The notes under the pieces were generated by a model that was not told the DNA's origin, ran no database searches, and saw nothing but the letters and a program-made list of their open reading frames with translations. A program made the translations under genes and the position numbers. Source: Bryobacter sp. (GTDB lineage: Bacteria > Acidobacteriota > Terriglobia > Bryobacterales > Bryobacteraceae). From it: DNA of 34,049 nucleotides. The stretch spans positions 1 through 34,049 of the forward strand of contig JALHNI010000069.1 in NCBI GenBank assembly GCA_022843605.1, in the 5' to 3' direction. Below are positions 1 through 7,448 of the stretch, piece after piece (the stretch's first letter is position 1; each line of letters begins with the position of its first letter).

Positions 1-1052
1 GCATAATAGGGAAGCTTTCCGAAAATTTTGCGCGCGTTCTCCGATTCTGACTCGCCCGTGGCCACTTTGCCGAGAAGGCCGCCACCCCAACCGATACAGA
101 GCAAACAGCGGTTCGGTTGTTCGCGAACTCGTTCGAGGTAGCGCAGCAGACCGGCGACCGACTGCTGGAGCGGCAACAACTTCGCACGCTCCGCATAGGC
201 GGCCTGCAGTTTTAGGACGCTTTCAGCCCATTGATTCGCAGCTTCGATTTGCCACTTGGCCGTGTAGGGATCGCGCCAGCGTAACTCGGGACGGATTGCC
301 TCCTCCTGAAGAAAGGCCGGTTCCCAGATATGACCGCCGAACGTCGTTCCGGGAGCTGCCATCTCGCAGAAGAAAGCCGCGGAATCGTCGCGGCGGCGGT
401 CTTCCACCGCGCCGGAGCCGGCGAGTTTCCAGCCGAGTTCGAGAGAATTACCGCGCCCAACCAGGGTGGAGGTCCGAACCAGGAAGACCCGGAAGTCGGA
501 GGTGGCGACGGGCTTCGAGTCGGCAATGTGAAGCGCGCGCAGACGGTTGGTGCCACCGCCGCCGAGCGATCGCTCTTCATGCATCTCAGCGGGGCGGCGC
601 GGAGGACGGTCACTATTCAGTTGCTCCAGAGTGGAAGCGTAGATTTTTTCCTGGCGTTCGGCCCACAGCCGGTGCAGGACCGCGGTTCGCAGTGCGCCTT
701 TGATCGCGGTGGCCGGCAGGTAGTGTCCGGATGGCGAGTTCGCAAAGGTGGGGATGTGGCAGTTCTCGGCGCGAGTCCGTTCGATAATCTGCGCGACGCC
801 AGAAGACTCAAAAGCAATGCGCCGTCCGGCATAGTTTTGCGCAAACCCGCCCCAACTGGCGAAATCGAGCTTTTCCGAGCGCAACAACTGTTCCAGGTAG
901 CCATCAAAACGCGGCCCCTTGGAGAGTAGCTTGAAGATGCGCTTCTGATCGAGAACGTTTACCTGGTCCTTCCACACCATGTAGTCGATGGGCGAAAGGC
1001 GCTCGCCATCGCCGACGAGCACGGGGGTTAAGACCTTTACTTCGTACTGCAT
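1..1052 (-). CDS. csm5: Type III-A CRISPR RAMP protein Csm5 (partial, 3' end outside window)
   Basis: Reading the minus strand from the ATG at 1052 gives an open frame of 350 codons that runs off the left edge, so the C-terminus is missing. Residues 8-16 (LTPVLVGDG) match the first strand and glycine turn of Csm5 RAMP proteins. Residues 111-126 (YLPATAIKGALRTAVL) match the family's 'Y-P-x-S-x-KG-R-T' signature. A late segment, CLLCIGWGGGLLGK, resembles the conserved GWG-containing C-terminal motif. In type III-A complexes Csm5 caps the 3' end of the crRNA backbone and helps crRNA maturation. The ATG directly follows the csm4 stop (TAA-ATG), so translation is very probably coupled. The family and position (last in cas10-csm2-3-4-5) agree well. 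Confidence 0.9.
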   Translation of the reverse strand, partial: MQYEVKVLTPVLVGDGERLSPIDYMVWKDQVNVLDQKRIFKLLSKGPRFDGYLEQLLRSEKLDFASWGGFAQNYAGRRIAFESSGVAQIIERTRAENCHIPTFANSPSGHYLPATAIKGALRTAVLHRLWAERQEKIYASTLEQLNSDRPPRRPAEMHEERSLGGGGTNRLRALHIADSKPVATSDFRVFLVRTSTLVGRGNSLELGWKLAGSGAVEDRRRDDSAAFFCEMAAPGTTFGGHIWEPAFLQEEAIRPELRWRDPYTAKWQIEAANQWAESVLKLQAAYAERAKLLPLQQSVAGLLRYLERVREQPNRCLLCIGWGGGLLGKVATGESESENARKIFGKLPYY

Positions 1053-2108
1053 TTAAGCTGGAGTCTCACTTTCCGTGGGAACGATCACCACGTCGTCCAG
1101 CAGCGCGAGAGGCCGGTCCACCACTTCTTTCCACGGCACCGGAACGGCGACGGCAAAGCCGGCGCGATAAACAGGATGCGGGTGGCCCGCAGGTGCCACA
1201 TCCACGGCGGCTCCGACCGGGAGCGAACCGGCGACCAACACCGAACCCTCGCTAACCACGCGAGCCGAACGCTTTAAGCTGCCCGCGCCATCGATCCGTC
1301 CCTGGCGTGTGACGAGGGAGTACTCGCCTCTGGACCAATCGACTGTATCGTCCGCAGCCGGGCTGTAGAGAGAAAGTAGCCAGAAGGCGCCACTGTCTGC
1401 CGGAGCATCAGTTCCCAAGAGCAGCGTGGCGGTGTCCGATTCACTAAACTCGACGCTTTCGCTGCGACCCCAGCCGCGCGTTCGCTCTCCGCCCAAGCCG
1501 GTATCGCCAAGCCAACGGAAGGCTGTCTTCAACTCGGTCAGCCAGCGCTCCTGTGCTTCGGCCGAATCGAACTCCACCCAGCACCATAAGCCGGCACCGG
1601 GGCCAAATTCGACGCCCGCGGTGCGATGAGCTTGGGACGCGCCGGTTAGCCGGTCAACCCCCGCCGCGGTGCGAGTGACCATGCGAAAGGGCGAATCGCC
1701 GCCGGAGGGAATGACGCAAGAAGATTCGGCGTCCACTTCCCAGCGTTCCTCGCGGACGGGCCGTTCGGCGGCCAGTTCCTGAAGCAGGCTGAGGGGGGCA
1801 AACCTCGCACCCTTGAAGCGCAGACGCTGCGAGGGCGGCGGCCAAAGATTGGCAGGGGGCGGAGCGAAGAGTACACGCCCTTGAAAAGGGAACAGCGATG
1901 TGAAGCGCACGGCGGAAGCCGGGGCCTCCGCTGTCGCGGCGAGCCAGGCAGGCAAGTCACCGATGTGGGCCATGGCTTGGCACAGCGCGGCGTAGACCAG
2001 GTCGCTATGGCCAACGACTTCGGCGCGATCGCGCGCGCCGTCGTCAGGCCCGAAGCGCCAGGGGCCAGCGGGTCGAAACTTTACGAGAATGCCGGGTCGG
2101 CTCGCCAT
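1053..2108 (-). CDS. csm4: Type III-A CRISPR RAMP protein Csm4
   Basis: The 351-residue product has the N-terminal HSDLVYAALCQAMAHIG segment (residues 34-50), resembling the 'SD-x-L-x-x-A' motif of Csm4/Cas5-like RAMPs. It also has the glycine-rich loop GLGGERTRGWG at 204-214, the classical RAMP G-loop. Csm4 is the Cas5-like subunit that holds the 5' handle of the crRNA and contacts Cas10. The ATG at 2108 lies three bases after the csm3 stop codon, and the TAA abuts the csm5 ATG, so it sits inside one tightly packed operon. Nothing suggests truncation. The call rests on motifs plus gene order; overall sequence conservation in Csm4 is low. Confidence 0.88.
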   Translation of the reverse strand: MASRPGILVKFRPAGPWRFGPDDGARDRAEVVGHSDLVYAALCQAMAHIGDLPAWLAATAEAPASAVRFTSLFPFQGRVLFAPPPANLWPPPSQRLRFKGARFAPLSLLQELAAERPVREERWEVDAESSCVIPSGGDSPFRMVTRTAAGVDRLTGASQAHRTAGVEFGPGAGLWCWVEFDSAEAQERWLTELKTAFRWLGDTGLGGERTRGWGRSESVEFSESDTATLLLGTDAPADSGAFWLLSLYSPAADDTVDWSRGEYSLVTRQGRIDGAGSLKRSARVVSEGSVLVAGSLPVGAAVDVAPAGHPHPVYRAGFAVAVPVPWKEVVDRPLALLDDVVIVPTESETPA

Positions 2109-2111
2109 GCG

Positions 2112-2933
2112 CTAGTCAGTCAACGCGTCCGTCAGATTGGCCGCTTGGAGTTCAGCCAGCGTCGCGGCGGAGGCGACCGTGGTTTCCGCGCCACCCGAGT
2201 AGTAGGCTTTGTTGCGCCAAGTGAGTTTCACGTTGGCGAAACGAACGCGGCCGCTGCCACGCGCGCCGCCGCCGCCGAGGGCATCGTCTTCCAGCAGTCG
2301 CATGGCCATTAGCACCTGCGCCGTCAGTTCGCGATCTTCGGGGCACAGAACGTCGAGGACCATGCGGACGGTGAATCTGGCGCCGGCCGGGACACGCTCG
2401 AGGGTGCGGGAGTTCGATTGGGCCGTGATGCGGTCCACCGCCGTCTCACTTTTTACTTCGGTCAACTCGTCATCCAGATACTCGCGCATGGCGGGGGTGA
2501 TGCTCTCGGGCACCAGCGGCGAGTCATAGACGGTAAGGCGGGCGGGAGTGACGGCCCCGCCATCGAGAGCTTCGCCCTGTACGCGTTCCAGCCGGCCGGG
2601 ATGGCGGCCGAACAACAGGCAGATCTCGTCGTCGGGGCGGTCGCTTTGGTGAACGCGAACTTCGACACCCTTGCGGCGAGTGAGGTAGGCGAGTTCAGAG
2701 GGAACGGCATTGCCGGTGGCCTGCTCAAGAAGTGAGCGCAGGCGTCCACGGAGCGAACTGCCGGGGACGTAGGGGCGCCCGAAGGCGTCTTTGACGACCG
2801 GATTGTCGGCGCCGCCGATCTCAAGGGAGCCTTTGCCGGCCCCAATGTGCAAGCCCGTTTCGCAGTGCAGTTCGGCGTCAACGAGCAACTTGCCCAGGAA
2901 CTTCAATTCAGTTTGCGCGGTATGAGAACTCAT
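2112..2933 (-). CDS. csm3: Type III-A CRISPR RAMP nuclease Csm3
   Basis: Csm3 is the Cas7-like backbone subunit that cuts target RNA at 6-nt intervals. Residues 26-35 (TGLHIGAGKG) and 41-49 (GADNPVVKD) match the conserved N-terminal block; Asp43 corresponds to the family's catalytic aspartate, so RNA cleavage is probably retained. YVPGSSLRGRLRSLL follows, the usual 'PGSSLKG' segment, and a GGGGARGSGRV G-loop lies near the C-terminus. The ATG at 2933 was chosen because GGAAAG stands about 8 bases upstream; an in-frame TTG at 2948 would add five residues but sits directly against the csm2 stop. The length, 273 residues, is slightly above the family norm. Confidence 0.92.
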   Translation of the reverse strand: MSSHTAQTELKFLGKLLVDAELHCETGLHIGAGKGSLEIGGADNPVVKDAFGRPYVPGSSLRGRLRSLLEQATGNAVPSELAYLTRRKGVEVRVHQSDRPDDEICLLFGRHPGRLERVQGEALDGGAVTPARLTVYDSPLVPESITPAMREYLDDELTEVKSETAVDRITAQSNSRTLERVPAGARFTVRMVLDVLCPEDRELTAQVLMAMRLLEDDALGGGGARGSGRVRFANVKLTWRNKAYYSGGAETTVASAATLAELQAANLTDALTD

Positions 2934-2948
2934 GGCTTTTCTTTCCAA

Positions 2949-3734
2949 CTACTCGTTGTAGGCGACGATGGCTTCAAACAGATCGCGGAAGCGCTCATAG
3001 CCCTTCGCGTCGTTCTTGCGGGTAACTTGCAGCAGCAGGCGCTCGATCGTGTCGAGGCTGCGCAGCGAGTGGCGGGCGATGGTGTAGGCCAGCCGGGCGC
3101 GCAACATAACGAACTCGTGCTGGCGCTCGGTCTCCGGCGCACGGGTGGCGCGACGGACGGCATTGTAAAGGCGGCGCAGTTGGCTCTTGGTTCCCGAGTC
3201 CATTAAGCCAAGGCGAACGACGACGTTGTGCGCCTGATTGTCGAGATAGAGCGAGTCGGCGATGAGCTTTTCGAGCTCGATACCTTCGGGCGGACCGCCA
3301 CGGCGATCATCGCGTCGGCCTTCGTCACGGCGCGGACCACGGTCGCCACCAGGGCCGCCGCCCGGGCCACCACGGCCGTCGGGACGGGGACCACGGTTGC
3401 CGCCGGGGCCGCCGCGATCGCCACCAGGGCCACCGCCGGGACCACGGCCGTCGGGGCGCCCTTCGCGGGCGGGAGCCTCGAGTTTGGGTCCGCGGAAGTC
3501 GGGGCGGGTGTTCCGGTCGGGACGAGGTCCGCGATTTTCGCGATTCTTCTGCTCAAGCTTGCTCAGGTCGACTGCCGGTTTGGTGTCGGCCGCCGGTTTA
3601 ATCTCCGCGGCGGGTTCGACAGAGGCGGCGGGTTCAGGAGCGGCCGCCGGTTCAGGCGCTGATTCGGGCGCTGGCGCGGGTGTTTCAGCCTGAGGAATTG
3701 GATCGGGTGTCGTGCTTTCGACTTCTTCAGCCAT
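2949..3734 (-). CDS. csm2: Csm2 with a long disordered Arg/Gly-rich N-terminal extension
   Basis: The C-terminal part, about residues 150-261, is an all-helical Csm2 domain. It has the LRRLYNAVRR helix, ARLAYTIAR, and a C-terminal RFRDLFEAIVAYN close to the family's typical ending. Csm2 is the small subunit lining the effector complex and contacting target RNA. Ordinary Csm2 is about 120-150 residues. Here about 150 residues precede it: residues 1-55 are Pro/Ala/Glu-rich and acidic, and 62-148 are Arg/Gly/Pro-rich with about 20 arginines and a duplicated RPDGRG-PGGGPGGDR unit. The ATG at 3734 follows the cas10 stop by 19 bases, with AAGGA about 9 bases upstream. No other ATG occurs before the Csm2 domain, so the extension appears to be genuinely translated. 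Both regions are predicted by composition to be unstructured. Confidence 0.87.
   Translation of the reverse strand: MAEEVESTTPDPIPQAETPAPAPESAPEPAAAPEPAASVEPAAEIKPAADTKPAVDLSKLEQKNRENRGPRPDRNTRPDFRGPKLEAPAREGRPDGRGPGGGPGGDRGGPGGNRGPRPDGRGGPGGGPGGDRGPRRDEGRRDDRRGGPPEGIELEKLIADSLYLDNQAHNVVVRLGLMDSGTKSQLRRLYNAVRRATRAPETERQHEFVMLRARLAYTIARHSLRSLDTIERLLLQVTRKNDAKGYERFRDLFEAIVAYNE
3339..3458 (-). repeat. Imperfect in-frame repeat encoding RGG-like units in csm2
   Basis: Two near-identical copies of about 45 bases, at 3414-3458 and 3339-3386, encode RPDGRGPGGGPGGDR and RPDGRGGPGGGPGGDR. They are separated by a shorter GPGGNRGP piece. They lie inside the disordered N-terminal part of Csm2. The copies differ by a 3-base insertion and a few substitutions, as expected from slippage or unequal exchange that kept the frame. 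Confidence 0.8.
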
Positions 3735-3753
3735 ATGATGCGTCCTTCGTCAA

Positions 3754-5169
3754 TTACTTGCTGGCTTGCAGGCTCAACTGGGCCCATTCGAGCGCGACAC
3801 GCCCGGTGGGGCGTAAGCGGGCTTGGCCAGCCTGTTTACCGATAAATTCAGAGATAACCGCCTGGCAGAGGCGTTCGAAATCGCGCTCCCGGCGTCGCCC
3901 CAACTGGGGAGGTTCGAGTACTTGCTGCAGGCGCCGATGGAAGCGCCAGGGCCGATCGAAGCGAACGGCCCGCCGGCGAGTGGCGGCGTTGGTTCCTTCG
4001 CGATAGAAGCCGCGGAGTTCATTCAAAAACTGAGGGGAGCAATCGAACTCGTCGACGAGACGCGTGAGCTGCTTCTGCAGCTCTTCCGCGTCGGGTAACT
4101 GCTTCCATTCGATGCTGCGGCCAAAGAGGTAAAAACTATCATTCAGGCCGGTCTTGGCCAGTTCCAGCTTGCGGCTGGACTCTTCGTAAAGAGCGGCCAG
4201 GTTGGCTTGTTGGCCGGGCGCGGCAACGACGAGGGCCATGGTGATGGTTTTGCCCTCTGGACCAACCAGGTCCTGCAGATGATGCTGGGTGAGCAGGCCG
4301 AAGACGCGTTGGATCTCACGGGCCAGGATGATGAGCGAGTCCCATGCGCCGTAGACGGCGAAGTCGTCGCCGCCGGAATGCAGGATGGTGACACGGCCGG
4401 CGAGGTCGGGCAGGGAAGCGATCAGGACCTGGAGTTCACCGGCAAAGAAGTCCTTGTAAAGGTGGGACAGGCGGATGTGCTCATCGACGGTGTCGATGCG
4501 GCGCAGGCGCGCGCCGAAGTTGTCAACGTCACCGCGGAGGACTCCGAGGCGAGTGCGCGGCGGCAGGTCAGCCGTGTGGATGGCGAGATGAAGGCCTTCG
4601 GGGGGCGGGGCGCTGAAGCTCCAGGAGAAGTCGCCTTCGGTGCCGGCCTTGATGTGGCCGGGTTGGGCGGCGGACCAGGAAACGGCGGTAGCTTCGCGGA
4701 GACCAGCCTCAAGGGCGGCGAACTCTTCCTGAGCGGCCTCGAGCGGTTCGGCATCGAAGGCGGCAAAAGCATTGTCGGAGGGCAGGCCGGGGGCGCCGCG
4801 TCGAGCGGTCATGCCGTCGGTAAGGCGCTTACGGACGATTGACCAGTCACCGAGGTTCTCAGTGGCGGTCCAGACGAGCTTGAGGTCTCCGGCGGACATC
4901 GAGGTGATTTCATCGGCGGCTTTGGCGAGGAACGTCTCGGCGTCTTCACGCATCTCCGAAGGGAGGACGACAAGAAACTCGCCGCCTCCAACCGTGCCAA
5001 GCAGCAGCGGCGAGAGGTTCATTTGGCGCAGCAGCGCACGGGGCAACACTTCCGACAGGAGCGTCACCCAACGTGAGCGTCCCAGCAGAACTTCAGCCCT
5101 CGGACCGCTTCCGAAAAGGAACGGTTCGATGCCCAGCAATTTACCGTGTAAGAAAAGTTGAACCGACAT
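3754..5169 (-). CDS. cas10: Type III-A CRISPR effector Cas10/Csm1, compact form without HD domain
   Basis: Cas10 is the large subunit of type III effectors and makes cyclic oligoadenylates from ATP once target RNA is bound. Numbering from the ATG at 5169 (471 residues), the second Palm domain has LRGDVDNFG (GDVD at 213-216) and the intact HSGGDDFAVYG (GGDD at 266-269), so cyclase activity is expected. An N-terminal Palm-like segment holds TVGGGEFLVVLP (GGGEF at 61-65). The helical C-terminal part corresponds to the D4 domain. Csm1 is usually about 700-850 residues. This one lacks the N-terminal HD ssDNA nuclease and has no CxxC zinc-finger cysteines between the Palms. An in-frame TTG at 5211 would add 14 residues that look like untranslated leader, so the ATG is preferred. 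Confidence 0.92.
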   Translation of the reverse strand: MSVQLFLHGKLLGIEPFLFGSGPRAEVLLGRSRWVTLLSEVLPRALLRQMNLSPLLLGTVGGGEFLVVLPSEMREDAETFLAKAADEITSMSAGDLKLVWTATENLGDWSIVRKRLTDGMTARRGAPGLPSDNAFAAFDAEPLEAAQEEFAALEAGLREATAVSWSAAQPGHIKAGTEGDFSWSFSAPPPEGLHLAIHTADLPPRTRLGVLRGDVDNFGARLRRIDTVDEHIRLSHLYKDFFAGELQVLIASLPDLAGRVTILHSGGDDFAVYGAWDSLIILAREIQRVFGLLTQHHLQDLVGPEGKTITMALVVAAPGQQANLAALYEESSRKLELAKTGLNDSFYLFGRSIEWKQLPDAEELQKQLTRLVDEFDCSPQFLNELRGFYREGTNAATRRRAVRFDRPWRFHRRLQQVLEPPQLGRRRERDFERLCQAVISEFIGKQAGQARLRPTGRVALEWAQLSLQASK

Positions 5170-5188
5170 GCATCTCTGAAGCGAGGAA

Positions 5189-5206
5189 AGGGATCCGAAG
5201 ATCCCT
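5189..5206 (-). promoter_or_regulatory. Stable cUUCGg hairpin in the cas10 leader
   Basis: On the minus strand AGGGATC-TTCG-GATCCCT forms a perfect 7-bp stem closed by a C(UUCG)G tetraloop, an exceptionally stable loop type. It ends about 20 bases before the cas10 ATG and lies between the DUF3500 stop (5259) and cas10. No U-run follows, so it is not a standard intrinsic terminator. It may be a transcript-stabilising or processing element for the csm mRNA. Function is inferred. Confidence 0.55.
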
Positions 5207-5258
5207 ATCAAAATCTAGCACGACCTTAGCGCGAAACGCGCATAGCGGCGAATTGAGG

Positions 5259-6317
5259 CTAGCGGTGCGGATTGGCCGCGTAATGAGCGGCAAGAAGGTC
5301 TTCGCCGAAGTCGCCCTTCAAGTCACGCCAAACGCTATGAACGTGATTGGCACCGTTCTGGACGTTGTCGTATTCCACCAGGAAGGTGTCAGCCTGCACG
5401 CGGTAGTAGTGAGGTTCGCCGCGCTCGGCCTGGCCAGCCCAGGCGAAGTGCAGACTGTTGCCGGCGGTCTTGATTTGCTGCAAGCGGACGGCGGCGAGGT
5501 CTTCCGGCAGGTTGTTCGCGTACTCTTCGAGCAAAGTCTGCAGCATGACCTTCTGTTTGGCGTTCAGCTTGGAGGCCGGAAGGCCTGAGGGCTGACCGTT
5601 GAGGGCGGCCTTGCGGCTGGCTTCCGTGAGGATGTCGTTGTAGGCCTTTTCGGCGACGAGAGCTACCTTCCGCTGCTCCGGGGTGAGGGACTTGTAGAGG
5701 TCGCGGCCCATTTCCTCTTCAATGCCGAGGACCCGAAGGCCTTTGCGCGGTCCTTCGCGAACTTCGGCTGGATTGGTGCCAAGGAAAGTGGGGCTGCCGG
5801 AGATCTTACCCTTCACGACGGTGAAGTGGAGGCTCAGGTGGTGGCCTTCGAAGCGCATGCCCCAGGGCTCAGTTTCGCTAGGCTGTCCGAAGAGGGTAAG
5901 GAAGTACTTGTCGGAGTTGCGGCGGCCGGTAGTGTCCTTCTCCTGAATGCGCAAGATATCGTCGAGGCTCATGATGTTGACGGCCTTCGAGTAGCCGCGC
6001 TGGCTCAGTGCGGAACTGAGGAGCGAGTGCAGCAGGTGTCGCTGTGGGGCGGTCATTTCCGAGATGGTGAGGCCGAGGCGTCCACGCTTCGCGGTGGTCA
6101 TCAGGTTCTCGGTGGGTACGTAGTGCCAGAAAGACAGCTCCTGGTCGCCCGGGGTGAGTTTGACGACGGTTTTGGCCTTTTGCTCGTCGGTTAGGGAATT
6201 GAGGAAATGGGTGGCCGCCAGGGCCATGGTTTCGCGCGTCGAGTAGCGGGCATAGGCCATGAGCGCGACGGTGGCGATGGCCAGGGCGAAGCTGGTTTGG
6301 AGAATTCGTTTGCGCAT
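5259..6317 (-). CDS. DUF3500 family exported protein
   Basis: The 352-residue product begins with a positively charged signal-like segment (MRKRILQTSFALAIATVALMAYA). Its body has the DUF3500 hallmarks WGMRFEGHHLSLHFTVV near the middle and FLVEYDNVQNGANHVHSVWRD near the C-terminus, followed by GDFGEDLLAAHY. DUF3500 has no established biochemical role; its conserved His/Asp/Asn-rich segments could bind metal, but that is speculation. The gene lies 89 bases upstream of cas10 on the same strand, so read-through into the csm operon is possible, but nothing links it functionally to CRISPR. The family call is firm; the function is unknown. Confidence 0.85.
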   Translation of the reverse strand: MRKRILQTSFALAIATVALMAYARYSTRETMALAATHFLNSLTDEQKAKTVVKLTPGDQELSFWHYVPTENLMTTAKRGRLGLTISEMTAPQRHLLHSLLSSALSQRGYSKAVNIMSLDDILRIQEKDTTGRRNSDKYFLTLFGQPSETEPWGMRFEGHHLSLHFTVVKGKISGSPTFLGTNPAEVREGPRKGLRVLGIEEEMGRDLYKSLTPEQRKVALVAEKAYNDILTEASRKAALNGQPSGLPASKLNAKQKVMLQTLLEEYANNLPEDLAAVRLQQIKTAGNSLHFAWAGQAERGEPHYYRVQADTFLVEYDNVQNGANHVHSVWRDLKGDFGEDLLAAHYAANPHR

Positions 6318-6363
6318 TGCGCCCGTTAGTTTATCACTGCCGGGTGCTTAGCGGAGCGATTCG

Positions 6364-6654
6364 TTAGGTGTTAGGGGGCGGCTGGGATTCCAGGCGTCGG
6401 ATACGGCCGTCCTGGTCGATTTGGAGGGCGGCAACTTGCTTGATGAAGTCCGCGAGCTTAGATACCGTTCCGACCAATTGGTTTACGTTGGCGGTAAGTT
6501 GCTGTTGGCTCTCTTTCAGTTCGCTGGCGACGATGTCGACCTTGAGGGTCAACGCATTCATGTTGCGAGTGAGGTCGTTTCGCAACTGGACACCCTCTTG
6601 CTTCAGCGCTGCGATTTCCGCTTCAATCTGCGCGCGATGTTCTTCGTTCGTCAT
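6364..6654 (-). CDS. Small coiled-coil protein of unknown function
   Basis: A 96-residue product starting MTNEEHRAQIEAEIAALKQ is almost entirely heptad-rich helix with no cysteine, signal peptide or membrane segment, and ends in a short Pro-rich tail (LESQPPPNT). Such proteins usually form coiled-coil oligomers; no specific family is recognised. An in-frame ATG at 6678 would add eight residues. Neither start has a strong ribosome-binding site; AGGG stands about 13 bases before the shorter start. It follows the ABC ATPase gene by about 55 bases on the same strand and may be transcribed with it. Confidence 0.6.
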   Translation of the reverse strand: MTNEEHRAQIEAEIAALKQEGVQLRNDLTRNMNALTLKVDIVASELKESQQQLTANVNQLVGTVSKLADFIKQVAALQIDQDGRIRRLESQPPPNT

Positions 6655-6710
6655 GCCGCCAGGGACCCTGAACTCCATTATAGCGCCAGGAGTTTCGACC
6701 GGGCGTGCTT

Positions 6711-7415
6711 CTAATGAGCGGCGAGGCGCTGGGGGGCGCTTTCCTCGACGATGCGGCCGTCGAAGAGGCGGATGGTGCGGTCGGCGTAGGTTTCGTAGCG
6801 AGGGTCATGGGTGACCATGCAGATGGTGGCGCCCTGGCGGTGGAGGTCGCGGAGGAGGTCCATGACGGCTTCTCCGTTTTGGGAGTCAAGATTGCCGGTG
6901 GGTTCGTCAGCAAGCAGGATGGAGGGTTCGCCGCCCAGGGCGCGGGCGACCGCGACACGCTGCTGTTGACCGCCCGAAAGCTGCGACGGGTAGTGCTTCA
7001 CGCGGTGCGACATGCCGACGCGTTCAAGGGCCTCATGCACGCGCTTCTTGCGCTCGGCGGAGCCCATCCCGCGGTAGGTGAGCGGCAGTTCCACGTTCTC
7101 GTAGACGGTGAGGTCGCCGATCAGGTTAAAGGCCTGGAAGATAAAGCCGATCTCGCGATTGCGAATGCGCGCGCGTTCGCTCATTTTGAGGCTTTGGACG
7201 GCGCGCGAATTGAGCGTATACGTTCCGTTCGAGGGAGTATCGAGGAGGCCCAGGATGGCCAACAAGGTGGACTTGCCGCACCCGGACGGGCCGCCGATCG
7301 ACAGATACTCGCCTTTTTGAATCTCGAGATGGATGCCGGCGAGAGCGTGGGTCTCGACTTCGTCAGTGAGGAAGACTTTGGTGACTCCCTCGAGTTTGAT
7401 CAATGATTCGGCCAT
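6711..7415 (-). CDS. ABC transporter ATP-binding protein, MacB/LolD type
   Basis: The 234-residue protein is a complete nucleotide-binding domain: Walker A GPSGCGKST at 42-50, Q-loop around Gln94 (FIFQAFNL), signature LSGGQQQR at 146-153, Walker B ILLADEPTGNLD at 166-177, and the switch histidine in MVTHD (His203). The EPTGNLDS motif and length are typical of the LolD/MacB/FtsE-type group that powers MacB-fold permeases rather than substrate channels. AGAGGG stands upstream of the ATG at 7415. It lies 33 bases downstream of a membrane-fusion protein gene, so the pair resembles a MacA-MacB-like efflux or lipoprotein export system. The expected FtsX/MacB-fold permease is absent from both sides. 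Confidence 0.93.
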   Translation of the reverse strand: MAESLIKLEGVTKVFLTDEVETHALAGIHLEIQKGEYLSIGGPSGCGKSTLLAILGLLDTPSNGTYTLNSRAVQSLKMSERARIRNREIGFIFQAFNLIGDLTVYENVELPLTYRGMGSAERKKRVHEALERVGMSHRVKHYPSQLSGGQQQRVAVARALGGEPSILLADEPTGNLDSQNGEAVMDLLRDLHRQGATICMVTHDPRYETYADRTIRLFDGRIVEESAPQRLAAH

Positions 7416-7448
7416 GCGATTCGTTTCCCTCTTTACCTTTGATTTGTT

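Noticed and set aside
3339..3458. Possible CRISPR-like direct repeats
   Set aside because: The two copies are in-frame protein-coding duplications with no regular unique spacers; not an array.
3228..3693. Long open frames on the plus strand opposite csm2
   Set aside because: They mirror the GC-rich repetitive csm2 N-terminal coding sequence; their products are low-complexity Ala/Thr or Pro/Ser strings, with no ribosome site or family signal.
5259..6317. DUF3500 gene as a new CRISPR accessory gene
   Set aside because: It is only adjacent and on the same strand; it looks exported and belongs to a family found without CRISPR loci.
6670..6690. TATAAT overlapping the longer start of the coiled-coil gene, as a -10 promoter box
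   Set aside because: No acceptable -35 element at 16-18 bases; too weak to call.
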